From Zygnema cylindricum (lineage: Eukaryota; Streptophyta; Zygnematophyceae; Zygnematales; Zygnemataceae), in assembly GCA_037447655.1 (NCBI GenBank), contig JBBHKE010001258.1, forward strand, positions 1 to 64,000: 64,000 bases of DNA, read 5' to 3'. Below, in pieces: positions 54,261 through 64,000 of the stretch. A model generated the notes under the pieces. It was not told the origin of the DNA. It saw only the letters and a list, made by a program, of their open reading frames with translations, and made no database searches. Position 1 is the first letter of the stretch, and the number at the start of each line of letters is the position of its first letter. Position numbers and translations under genes: made by a program.

Positions 54261-55354
54261 TGACAAACGTTACAATGATTGCTTTTGTCTAGGCATTCAA
54301 AAGAGCCATGCCCAATCTCGTTACTATTGTAACAAGTCATCTGAGAGGTATCACGTTGATATGAGCCTCTCCCTAGTTCCTGTGACCTGCCTCCTCGTCC
54401 ACGTTGTCCACCTCCTCTCCCCCTAGATCCCCTAAAGTTGTAAGCTCCTCCGTCATCCTCCTCTTGATAACTCTGGTAGGATGATCCCTTGTTTTCCTCT
54501 TTCGGTGTTGCTTTCTCCTTCTCCGTACTTTTCAAGTGATTGATAGCGTATGCCATTGTTTGTTTCTCTCGCCCCTTGATGACCTCCTTTGCTACCGCAA
54601 ACTTGCTTGGAAGACTCCTCATGAAAACAAACCTCTCTTTTTCTGTAGGGAAGTTATTGAGTGAGTTAAGTTGTTCTATGATGACATTAAACCTTTTGAC
54701 TCCATCATCAATGGACTCATTCTCCTTCATTCTAAACCCAATATACTCCTCAAAGAGATAATTTTCATTTGCCTCAAATCCTTTTTCAAACGCATTTTGC
54801 AAAGCGGTCCAACAATCAAAAGCCCTATCATGAGTTAGAAGGTGTTCATGCATAGAACTAGCACAACTTTGTATAAGTGCGGTGGAGGCCGCCATATCTT
54901 TCTTGTCCCACTTATGTGCTCCAGCTGGATCCACGGAAGGATCCGGTCGTGTTTCTTCCCCGATTACAATGTCCCAAAGTTTTTTCGGTGTGAATGCTCC
55001 TCGAATGTATCTCTTCCAAATTGCATAGTTGGAACCCGTGAAGACAATGGTTTTATTAAACACTTTATAATCATCATCCTCGCTCTCCTCCTCTTCCTCA
55101 TAAAGTTTAGATTTCCCCTTCTTTTTCTTTATTTTCTTAGAGTTGCGTGAGTCTCCACTTACTCCTCCATCTCCATCATCTTCTTGTGTTTTGAGAAACT
55201 CTTGAAAGCGTTCAAACGTTCCCTCGTCCATCTTCACATTTTTCTCCCCCCATTCGTCATACTCATCATATTGTGTCCCTGTAACTCCTCCTCCACTAAC
55301 TCCCCCACTAGCTCCTCCACTAGGTTCCGCCGGGGATTTCCCTTTCTCCGCCAT
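54188..55354 (-). CDS. Copia-5 gag
   Basis: The likely start is ATG at 55354 (MAEKGKSPAEPSGG), about 25 bases after the primer site. A Lys/Glu-rich N-terminal region is followed by FNKTIVFTGSNYAIWKRYI, AFDCWTALQNAFEKGFEANE, FRMKENESIDDGVKRFNVII and FVFMRSLPSKFAVAKEVI, the copia gag core (UBN2/gag_2). An RGRGGGQRGRGG tail precedes a first knuckle, CYNSNEIGHGSFEC, where the second Cys is Ser, and a second, CNVCHKWGHTGRRFRC, disturbed by a frame change. The frame then ends at 54188 after overlapping the protease start in another frame. A small deletion at the knuckle probably separated gag from pol. Confidence 0.88.
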   Translation of the reverse strand: MAEKGKSPAEPSGGASGGVSGGGVTGTQYDEYDEWGEKNVKMDEGTFERFQEFLKTQEDDGDGGVSGDSRNSKKIKKKKGKSKLYEEEEESEDDDYKVFNKTIVFTGSNYAIWKRYIRGAFTPKKLWDIVIGEETRPDPSVDPAGAHKWDKKDMAASTALIQSCASSMHEHLLTHDRAFDCWTALQNAFEKGFEANENYLFEEYIGFRMKENESIDDGVKRFNVIIEQLNSLNNFPTEKERFVFMRSLPSKFAVAKEVIKGREKQTMAYAINHLKSTEKEKATPKEENKGSSYQSYQEEDDGGAYNFRGSRGRGGGQRGRGGRSQELGRGSYQRDTSQMTCYNSNEIGHGSFECLDKSNHCNVCHKWGHTGRRFRCHTSHVFRSRTIQ

Positions 55355-55378
55355 ACCGGCAAGTGTTGCCAGCAACCT

Positions 55379-55390
55379 GCTCCGATACCA
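55379..55390 (-). other. Copia-5 primer-binding site
   Basis: The minus strand reads TGGTATCGGAGC two bases after the 5' LTR end (TTTCA). It is complementary to initiator tRNA-Met with one change. Confidence 0.9.
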
Positions 55391-55392
55391 AT

Positions 55393-55986
55393 TGAAAGAT
55401 TATAAACCAAATAAAACACACACACGACAATGGTGTTCCTCCAAAAACATTTAATATATTAAGCACAATGCAAATACAACTTCTTTTCTTCTTTCCTTTT
55501 ACTTCTGATCTTTCTACGCCTCCTTAACAAGCTACACCTCCAAAAAGATAATACTACCATAAAGTCTCAACCAATATATATAGGTACACGACTAGATACG
55601 TGTAAGAGTCAACGCGGTGAAATGAACGACCGACAAGTTTGAACCGACTTGAACAACACGGTACGCGTAACCGCGAACCAACTTGAATCACGCGGTACGA
55701 CTTGAACTTCCGTGAACCAAAACTACTAAGAAATTCCCACGTCACTTCTATAGTACAATTCAAACATACGTGAAACGAAACAAACATTTCATTTCACGTC
55801 ACTTCAAATATCCAGTGACGAAACTTCTTCGTCGCTAATACTTCACTTCAAATATCCAGCGACGAAACTTCTTCGTCGCTGGTACTTCAACTATCCAGCG
55901 ACGAAACAACTTCGTCGCTGAACGTCGCTACCTTAGCTACGAGAATGACTCGTCGCTAACAGAGTTCTCAGTACCAAATCCTAACA
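55393..55986 (-). repeat. Copia-5 5' LTR (right)
   Basis: It is the second copy of 50290-50882, TGAAAGATTATAAACC to AATCCTAACA, followed by GTAGA. The three palindromes recur at 55813-55919, so they are a stable feature of this LTR. Confidence 0.95.
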
Positions 55987-56779
55987 GTAGAGAGAGTGGC
56001 AGTGATGGGGGACGAAAGAGGGGAAGAGAGACGAGCAAATTAGGGGCAGAGAGAGAGGAGGAGAGCGCTTTGCTTTAAGCTCACTCTCGAGAATATTGAC
56101 TTTTGAGTTTGAAGTTCAGTTCGTATGACATGGCGTAATATTGAAATGCGGACAATGATAGACTACTGTACATACTAAATTAAACGATGGTGCGAATTGT
56201 ACTATGGTTTCTTCACTTCTTTCGTCCACATGTAATTTCGTTTTTCGGCTAAACTATTAATTCTTGAGGAAAATGACGAAGAAAAAAAACCTTAGATGCA
56301 AAGGCCACATAGCATTAGAATCTAGAGAGAAAAGATGGAATGATACAAGTGATCTGGAACAGCTAATGAGACAGATCGGTTAACTGAAACCGAACTGTTC
56401 AACAGTTTTGAAACTAAACCGAGAGGTTCAACACAACTGAAAAGTACATCTAATGCCTCCCTTATTCGTCGATTATAAACATCGACCGCAGTTTTGGGAA
56501 GATTAAAATGCAGGAGATTTAGAGCCTTTGCGAGGAAATCAACATGGATGGAGGATTTGACGATATTCAAAGAAGGCAATATCATCCTCGATGTGTCAGT
56601 AAAGAATGACGTTATGTTTTGTGTGTTTGTGATTTCACCGATTTTCGAGAAGCTCCACGCATTGTTTCGAATCGGTATAGTTCTGAATTGGCGCTTCTTG
56701 GATCCGAGGGGAGAGGCGGGGAGGAATCAACGAAGAAAGAGGAGACAAGAGAAGTGCATCCTCAAGCAATTGCAGCTTG
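55987..56779. other. Sequence right of Copia-5, no gene seen
   Basis: GA-rich to about 56070 (continuing the pre-insertion sequence at 50289), then mixed sequence. An open frame at 56494-56955 runs into the minisatellite and shows no known domain. Confidence 0.4.
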
Positions 56780-59470
56780 CCACGTGGCGGAGTCGAGGGT
56801 GGTCAAAAGAGGAATTGGGGACTGGACGAGGAATTGGAGATAGAGGAACTCGAGATAGAGAAGGAATTGGAGATTGGAGGACGAAATGGGAATTAGAGGA
56901 GGAATTCGGAATAGAGGAGGAAATAAGATTCGAAGAGGGGAATTGGGGATCATAATATGAAGCGGAGATTGCAGGAGGAAATGAGGACTAAAGAAGGATG
57001 ATTGCAGGAGTAATTGGAGATTGAAGGAAGAATCGGAGTTTCGAGGAAGAAATGGGGATTGGAGGAGGAATCGAGCATCGAAGGAAGAATTGGGGATCGA
57101 AGGAGAAATCAAAGTTAGGTGGTGAATTGAAGATTGGAGGAGGATATTTGGAATAGGGGAGAAATTGGGAAGTGGAGGAGGAATTGGTGATCGGATTAGG
57201 AATAGAAAAGTGGAGGAATTTGGGACAAGAGAAGCGATTTTGGATTGGAGGAGGGATTGAAGATAGGAGGAATTGGTGATTGGAAAAGAAAAAAGAGATA
57301 GGGGAGGAATCGCAAACTGGAGGACGTTGGGGACTGAAGTAAGAATTGCGATGCGGAGGAGGAAAAGGGGAATGAAGAAAAAATTAGATATAGGGTAGGA
57401 AGAGGAATTAGGTGGCTGCAAGACTTATTAAGGTAAAAGGAAGAATTTGGGATTGGAGAAAAAATCGATGAGGGAGAGGGAGTGACAAAATACGTCATAT
57501 GGTAGGGATTCGAAAAAAAATTCTCGAAATCGATTGAAATAAAAAACGATTGGTGTAAGTTTCCAATTATAAAATGGAAAGTGCGAAGTGAATAATAAAC
57601 ATTTTACGGACATAATTAGATAGTATTTATAAATACGGGGGTTGATGGATTAAATGCAAATGAAACCAAAACCAAAGGAATAAAATTGTGTTCAAATTTG
57701 GGGGTCAGATACAGATTAGGCAATCACTTAACATTTTTACAATCTTGGGTCAAACGACATTTACAATGATTGTCGTAAAAAGACAAGTGTTAACTTATCA
57801 TGGATTGGATTTCAGTTTAAATTTTCAAAGGTCAAATCTTGTGTTTGATGGGGTGAATTTATAGTTCAACTTGTCACAACAAAATTCCATGCATAAAAAA
57901 TCATATCTTCTAGTAATATTTTTGGTAAATGGTAAGGTTGGGGATTGGAGGAGAAACGAGAGATAGGAATCGCAGATTGAAGGACGAATTGAGCATAGGG
58001 ATGGAATTAGGGATTGGAATAGGACTTGAGAATTGGAGCAGGAAACGGGGATTGTAGGAGAAATTAAGGATTGGAGGAGGAATCGGGAATAGAGGAGGAA
58101 TTGAGGATTGGAGGTGGAATTTGGGATTGGAAGAGGAATTGGAGGTTAGGGGAGTTGGAAGATTAAAGGAGGAATCGGGGATCGAGGAGAAAATGGAGAT
58201 TGTAGGAGGAATTGGTAATTGAAGGAAGAATTGAAGATTAAGGAATTGGGGATAGGGAAAGAATTGGAGAAAGGAGGAGGAATTGGAGATTGGAGGAAGC
58301 ATTGGGAATACGAGGAAGAACAGAGGATGGGAGTGATTGAGGATTGTGGTAGGAGTTGGGATAGAGGTGGAATTGGAGACTTTAGGAGGATTTGGAGATT
58401 GGAGGAGGAATTGAAGATACGGAAGGTTTTGCGGATCGGGGAGGAATTATAGATAGGGGAGGAATTGGGGATTGGAGGCGGAATTGAGAATTGGAGGGGG
58501 GGAGAATTGGGGATAGAGAAGGAATTGAAAATTGGAGGAGGAATTGAGGATGCGAAGAGGAATTGGGAATTCGAGGACTTGAGGATTGGAGCGGGGGGTT
58601 GGGATTAGAGGAGCAAGGGGATTGGCGGAGGAATTGAGGATAGGAGAGAGAATGGGGATTTGAGGAAGAAATGGTGATTAGAGTAAGAATTGGGGATTGG
58701 TGGACGAAATAGGGATTGGTGGGGGAATCGGGGATTAGAGGAATTGCAGATTGAAGGGATTTGGGGAAAGAGAAGGAATTTGAGATTAGAGGAGGCAAAG
58801 GATATTGTAGGAGGAGTTGGGGATAGAGGTGGAATTAGAGAACTGGGTATTGGAGAAGGAATTGAAGGTTGGTGGGGGAATTGGGGATAACGGAAGAATT
58901 GGAGGTTGGAGGAGAAATTGGGATCTGGACGAGGAATTGGGGACAAAGGAGAAATTGAGGGTTGGAAGTGGAATTGAAGATAGGTGAGGAATTTGGGATT
59001 AGGAGATAAATTAAGGTTGGAGGATGAATTGGGGATTATAGGAGGAAATAGAGAAAGGGGAAAAATTGGGGAATGGAGGAGAAATTGGGGATTGGAGTAA
59101 TTGGGGATTGAAAGAGATTGAAAAACTGGAAAAAAGGGAGAGAGAGAGAGGGAGAAAAGGTGCGAGGGATAGAGGGAGTGGGAGGGAGAGAGTGTGAGGG
59201 AGAACAAGAGAGGGTGAGAGAAGAGGGAGAGGGAGAGGGGGAGAGAGGGAAAGAGAGGGAGGAGAGAGGGAGGGGGAGAGAGGGAGATGGAGAGCAAGAG
59301 AGAGGGAGAGAGAGAGAGGGAGAGATAGAGTGAAGGAGAGAGAGAGGTAAGGAGAGGGAGAGAGGAGAGGGAGAGATGACGCGAGATTGAGGAAGACGGA
59401 GAGGAAGAGGGAGGAATAGGAAAAAAGAGACGGAGAAAGGGGGAGATGGAGAGAAAGGGGGATTAAGGTG
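56780..59470. repeat. Degenerate GGAGGAATTGGGGATT minisatellite
   Basis: Units of about 12-25 bp built on GGAGGAATTGGGGATTGGAG recur over almost the whole stretch (56790-57420 and 57930-59130), strongly strand-asymmetric. From 59130 they pass into GAGAGGGAG blocks. A non-repetitive interval at 57500-57920 splits the array. Open frames on the minus strand (Pro/Ser/Ile/Asn/Leu-rich) are repeat artefacts. Confidence 0.9.
57500..57925. other. Unique island within the minisatellite
   Basis: About 430 bp of AT-rich non-repetitive sequence interrupts the purine-rich array. No gene or element end is recognised; it may be an old insertion. Confidence 0.4.
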
Positions 59471-59476
59471 AATGGG

Positions 59477-60127
59477 GAAGAGGAGGGAAGAGGAGAGAAT
59501 AAGGGGAAAAGGGGGGGAAGGGGGGAGAGCGGGAGAGGGGGGAAGCGAAATAGGCGGAGGTTGTAGCGAGTGGGCGAGGGGGAGAGGAAGAGAGAGAAAG
59601 CGAGAGAGAGAGGGAGAGAGATAGGGGAGAGAGAGGGAGAGAGAGTTAAAAGAAGAAAGAGAGAGGGAGAGAGAGGAGAGAGAGAGAGAGAAAGAGAGAG
59701 AGAGAACATTCCAAATTTTTCATCTCTCAAATGTCACAAATTTTGAGGTTTCAGAGTTGTTTTTTCCTCATCAAAACATTTATGGCACAAATGTACAAAA
59801 CGTTTGCTTCAAAAATGATAGGACAACGAAAAATCAACAAAAATGAAAACGAGAAAAAACAAAAATTAAAGACCAAAAAAGAAAAAAAAGTGAAAGTAAC
59901 AAGAACTTTCTACTATATTGTGAAAAAACCAAAATCGCTGTAAACAGCTAAACGTAAAAAAAAATGGGGGGCGGGGGTATAAGGGGAAATCTAAGGCGGC
60001 CTGCTGTAGTAGTTGGCCCAAAAAATCAATCAAAAAAAAAATCAAAATTACAGCTTTCGCCTATTCTATTCAACGAAAGTATGTATCGGGTTTGTACGAT
60101 TTAACTCCGTTGCTTTTACGTCTTTAG
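59477..60127. repeat. 651 bp direct duplication, copy 1
   Basis: It matches 60800-61450 over equal length (constant offset 1323) with only isolated mismatches (for example AAAAGAAG versus AAAATAAG near 59651). It contains GA-rich sequence, then CAAATTTTTCATCTCTCAAATG and A-rich sequence ending in ACGTCTTTAG. Confidence 0.95.
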
Positions 60128-60799
60128 TATCTTTTGTGAACTCCATTGCTTTCACCAAATCTTCATGAAACTCCACATTCCTTGATTCGACAACCGGTCG
60201 AGTAGCGGGATTGAAAACCCTGTATTGACTTGAATTTGGACAATATCCAACAAAAATAATCGTTCACGATCTGGGACTGAATTTTCCCGCTCGATAACTT
60301 TTCTCGATGGAGACAGTGGCTCGGCATCCCCAAATCCTCAAATGTCGAACAAATGGAATCCTGCCACTCCACAATACTTTAGGCGTCTTATCTCCAGAAA
60401 CCGAAGTTAGTCTTCTATTACAAATGTAATTTGCTATAAGAATAGCTTCTCCCCAAAGCCTCACACTATGTTTAGTGCTATGTAACATAGCTCAAACCAT
60501 CTCTTGAAGTGTCCTATTCTTCCTCTTAGCAATGCCATTAGACTCAGGTGAGTACGCAACCGTAAATTGCTACTTAATCCCTCTTTTCTGACAAAAGCTT
60601 TTAAAAGCAACAAATTCTCCTCCATTATGTAATCTAACTGCTTTTAACTTTCTATCCGTTTCTCTTTCAGCGAGTACAACAAATTCCCAAAACTTATATA
60701 ACGCTTCTGACTTATGTTTCAACAAATATACCCAACTCTTTCGACTATAATCATCCACAATTACAAATATATACTTATATCCTTATACATATATATGGA
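60128..60799 (-). pseudogene. Copia-6: integrase fragment between the 651 bp duplicates
   Basis: On the minus strand, DDYSRKSWVYLLKHKSEALY is followed by KAVRLHNGGEFVAF (the second catalytic Asp is His), RLWGEAILIANYICNRRL, KTPKVLWSGRIPFVRHLRIWGC and GFQSRYSTG (with frame shifts). It is the copia integrase core from just after its first Asp to the post-integrase region. It is related to, but distinct from, Copia-5 (RLWGEAITIANHITNRRI). It has no LTR and is interrupted by a stop near 60568. Confidence 0.9.
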
Positions 60800-61450
60800 G
60801 AAGAGGAGGGAAGAGGAGAGAATAAGGGGAAAAGGGGGGGAAGGGGGGAGAGCGGGAGAGGGGGGAAGCGAAATAGGCGGAGGTTGTAGCGAGTGGGCGA
60901 GGGGGAGAGGAAGAGAGAGAAAGCGAGAGAGAGAGGGAGAGAGATAGGGGAGAGAGAGGGAGAGAGAGTTAAAATAAGAAAGAGAGAGGGAGAGAGAGGA
61001 GAGAGAGAGAGAGAAAGAGAGAGAGAGAACATTCCAAATTTTTCATCTCTCAAATGTCACAAATTTTGAGGTTTCAGAGTTGTTTTTTCCTCATCAAAAC
61101 ATTTATGGCACAAATGTACAAAACGTTTGCTTCAAAAATGATAGGACAACGAAAAATCAACAAAAATGAAAACGAGAAAAAACAAAAATTAAAGACCAAA
61201 AAAGAAAAAAAAGTGAAAGTAACAAGAACTTTCTACTATATTGTGAAAAAACCAAAATCGCTGTAAACAGCTAAACGTAAAAAAAAATGGGGGGCGGGGG
61301 TATAAGGGGAAATCTAAGGCGGCCTGCTGTAGTAGTTGGCCCAAAAAATCAATCAAAAAAAAAATCAAAATTACAGCTTTCGCCTATTCTATTCAACGAA
61401 AGTATGTATCGGGTTTGTACGATTTAACTCCGTTGCTTTTACGTCTTTAG
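60800..61450. repeat. 651 bp direct duplication, copy 2
   Basis: It is the second copy of 59477-60127. The sequence after 61450 (CACGTTTGAAAG) differs from that after copy 1 (TATCTTTTGTG), so the duplication ends exactly at the Copia-6 border. Confidence 0.95.
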
Positions 61451-62025
61451 CACGTTTGAAAGTATGTTGTTTCTTTCAAAAGCCGTATTCTTCTTCTCCG
61501 GTAAGGTTATGGAAGAACAAATCAGCCTGTGTTTAAGAAAACAAAGAAAAGGAAAAAAAACCAAAAAAAATTGTTAGAGGACGGAGTTGAAAAAAACAGG
61601 GGAAAAGGATGGCAAAAGAAAGTAAAAAAATGAAAACGTTTCTCTTGCAACATTTAAATACATATAATTTTCAACTTCGAAATATAAAATGGTAAAACAA
61701 TGATGTGAAAATGTTAATTTATATATACATATGCATATGTCTATATTTTAATGTATACATATATATATACACATGTATTTATATATATACACATCTAATA
61801 TATATACATATGTATATACATATATACACATCTATATATAGACATATAAATATATATATACGTTGGTGACATAACTATATATAATATAAAAAAAATAAAA
61901 CATAATACGATTGTATAATAATACGTCTATAACCTTCACCTCTTTAATCGTCGAGCATTTCTCGCCCAGTTTCGAGATTTTAGCGTCCATCTTCGAGATC
62001 CTCCCTATCATCATCCCGATCATCA
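61451..62025. other. AT-rich sequence with TATATACA microsatellite
   Basis: Imperfect TATATACATATG-type repeats occupy 61720-61860. The rest is A-rich and shows no gene. Confidence 0.5.
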
Positions 62026-62095
62026 TCGTGACGATGGCGACGATGACGACGATGATGACGACGATGATGACGACGATGATGGCGACGATGACGCC
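62026..62095. repeat. GACGATGAC-type trinucleotide repeat
   Basis: Imperfect (GATGACGAC)n with GGC variants, about 70 bp. Confidence 0.9.
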
Positions 62096-62892
62096 TGAGC
62101 TCTGCATTTATAAAAACCAAAGTGTGTGAAAAGTGTGTGTGTGTGGGAGGGAGAAGGGGAGAGCGAGAGAGAGCGAGAGCGAGAGCGAGAGAGAAGGAGA
62201 GGGGGACTTTATCATGCTATGTTTCAGAAATCGTGGTGAAGATATAAAAGCTGTGGTAGCCTTACAATTTAAAAGTTATTTTTATAAGAAAAAAACTATC
62301 TAGATAATTTTGTTTTCTTTTCACCTCTTCCGTCTTCGAGATCCTCCCTTCCATCCTCGAGAATCTCTCTTTCGTCTTCTAATGTCTTCCGTTCGGGTGA
62401 GTACCATTTCCCCTTTACCCATCCCTTGGGATTCTTTCCGGCCCATTTGTGTGTAAGTCCTATGAGCAAAGACACAAAAAGCCAAACAAAAAAACCATAA
62501 AAACTAGAAAAATAAGTTCAAGAACGCCAACAGAAATAAGACAAATATAGAGCCCAACAGAAATAATACAAATATAGAGCCCATTTGATGCTTTTTTTAT
62601 TCCCAAACAAGCCAGCAAATATTGCTCAACAAAAGAGCATTTTTTTTTCACCTTTTCCGTCTTTCTCAAAGCAGAAAGTGAACAAGATAGACATAAACAG
62701 AGACAAAATCTGCAATATGACTACTGAAGGAAGAGTACACATGCATGCATATGTATAGAGAGCAAGATATTTATAGATATATGTAAACAAAGGATATAAT
62801 CTGCATCTTATCATGAACAAAAAAGCAAACAACGTTAAAAGTCACGGAAAAAAAAAAATTGTCAACTACAAATGATATTTAGAATTTGAATT
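62096..62892. other. AT-rich sequence, no gene seen
   Basis: It includes a GAGAGCGAGAGC tract at 62155-62205 and a doubled AACAGAAATAA(G/T)ACAAATATAGAGCCCA at 62529-62583. No coding region is recognised. Confidence 0.4.
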
Positions 62893-62966
62893 ACCTCGTC
62901 CTTCTTCGAGTAACTTCCGTCCAGTTCGGACCTCGTCCTTCTTCGAGTAACTTCCGTCCAGTTCGG
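62893..62966. repeat. Perfect 37 bp tandem duplication
   Basis: Two identical units starting ACCTCGTCCTTCTTCGAGTA (62893-62929 and 62930-62966). Confidence 0.95.
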
Positions 62967-64000
62967 ACGACAATCCCTACAAAAAAAAAAAAAAGGTTAA
63001 GAATTTATTACATTATAGGTTGTAAAGCAAAGAAAAAAATAGCATTTTTAAGTGCATGATAAATGCAAATCTGGACTAAGATTCACTTTTTGTTAAGAGC
63101 CAATGAAGGACAATTAAAAAACCTTCACCAAATAATTTTAGTTATATATGCTTCAAACAATATAATATTGAAACTTAAGGTCTTGAAAAACGGTATAAGC
63201 AAGGGAAACCAAAAAAAATTATGCTATGAATCCGAAAACATAAAACACCAACAATCAATAACAAAAACAAATATACATACTTCCGAATATATTATGACCA
63301 TTTTCTTACCAATATCCTTTCCTTAAATTTCGTTTGTATCGACCGAACATTGAATTCACGCCACAAAATTCAAAAGAAAACCCCAAAAAGAATGACACAG
63401 GCACGAAAAAAAGAAATTGTCCCCATTTAAAATTTAATCGCAAAAACCCCAGGGTAGAAATTTAAGCTTCTCGCAGACCCCAAAGTCTCTCCTTTTCTAC
63501 AGAAAGAATAAAATTTCGAAGAAAAAAAATGTTGTATTTAAATGCAGAAAACGCCATGATAAAACGGATCAAAAGTTAAGGGTCAAAGGACAAAAAGCCA
63601 AGGCCAAAGCGAAAGCTAAGCCAAAGCTAAGCCACGGATCAAAGTTCGGTTTCAGATGCCGACTATGGAATATTTCAGTTCGTAAAATATAACTGTAGGA
63701 TTTTGCAACATCGCGATTCATGTGTTTTTGAAGTCCGAGAGGAGTTTTTATTTCCTACATTGGTGAAAATGCTAAACATTTCCAAAAACTTCAAATTCAA
63801 CAAATTTAGGTTTAAGCATTTCGAGTCTTGGCAGAAATAGCTTGGAAAAAACGTAATTTTTCATTGATTAGGCCGTCTGTAAGGATTCACGATGGAATAC
63901 CATACCAAATGGTTCTCCTCGAGCTTAAACCGTGTAATTTTTTGTAAAATTGTTTGAACGTTTTCTAACGTTCAATCGTTCGCGGTCAAAAGATCGTTAA
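62967..64000. other. AT-rich sequence to the window end, no gene seen
   Basis: No domain is recognised. A small GCTAAGCCAAAGCTAAGCCA repeat lies at 63612-63635. A weak 87-codon frame at 63063-63326 has background composition. Confidence 0.4.

Larger units (their letters stand above)
50290..55986 (-). mobile_element. Copia-5: near-complete young Ty1/copia element
   Basis: It is 5.7 kb with 593-594 bp LTRs that differ at only about nine positions, a perfect 5 bp duplication (GTAGA), a primer-binding site and a polypurine tract. Gag and pol lie on the minus strand. Pol is one reading frame from about 54260 to 50917 broken only by TGA at 52471 and TAA at 51181. Gag and pol are separated by a frame change at the gag zinc knuckle. 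It is the youngest element in the window. Confidence 0.97.

Noticed and set aside
56762-59730. Several 130-240 codon Pro/Ser/Ile/Asn or Ser/Leu-rich frames on the minus strand
   Set aside because: They are translations of the GGAGGAATTGGGG minisatellite and GA tracts.

Overview
The window looks like repeat-rich nuclear DNA from a streptophyte, meaning a charophyte alga or an early land plant. I base this on Ty1/copia and Ty3/gypsy elements with plant-type primer sites, decayed CCCTAAA telomere-type units, short T-rich introns, and a gypsy element that carries a DNMT3-like cytosine methyltransferase. Methyltransferase-bearing retrotransposons are known from charophytes and dinoflagellates. The species cannot be fixed from the sequence. 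I found no intact single-copy host gene, no tRNA, no rRNA and no CRISPR array.

Region 0-15 kb is old accessory DNA. It holds a copia pol remnant (184-790) and three related foldback or terminal-inverted-repeat elements (1092-1770, 1771-2530, 3343-4112). It also holds two copies of a 0.9 kb repeat (5124-5985, 14424-15310) whose end is shared with a third copy (8661-8885). That third copy lies next to a decayed non-LTR-type reverse transcriptase (8990-9890, minus). Two hAT-like non-autonomous elements lie at 12177-13124 and 13797-14252, and a TIR element with many ATCGG motifs at 10724-11837. A large ACAT/AT microsatellite lies at 7587-7990.

Region 15.7-19 kb holds a decayed, intron-containing gene whose segments read like the Ndc10/GCR1-type tyrosine recombinases of Crypton-like elements.

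Region 19.8-43.1 kb is a nest of gypsy elements. Gypsy-A (plus) runs gag, protease, cytosine methyltransferase, RT/RNase H, integrase, polypurine tract, 3' LTR. Directly after it, a second partial LTR abuts the inverted Gypsy-B (minus), which breaks off inside its methyltransferase. Gypsy-B is split in gag by a full-length copia element, Copia-2 (31374-37728, target duplication GAATA), and resumes to its own LTR near 42158-43132.

Region 43.1-47.4 kb holds two head-to-head copia fragments, Copia-3 (minus) and Copia-4 (plus). Region 50.3-56.0 kb is a nearly intact young copia element, Copia-5 (50290-55986, minus). It has near-identical LTRs, a perfect GTAGA target duplication and only two nonsense codons in pol. 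It sits in GA-rich DNA that continues as a 3 kb minisatellite (56.8-59.7 kb). At 59.5-61.5 kb a 651 bp direct duplication flanks a copia integrase fragment. The last 2.5 kb is AT-rich with small tandem repeats.

The methyltransferase in Gypsy-A is the most striking content. It lies between protease and RT and shares the protease reading frame. It shows the motif I, IV, VI, VIII, IX and X signatures of a C5 methyltransferase. In this copy it is broken by two frameshifts.
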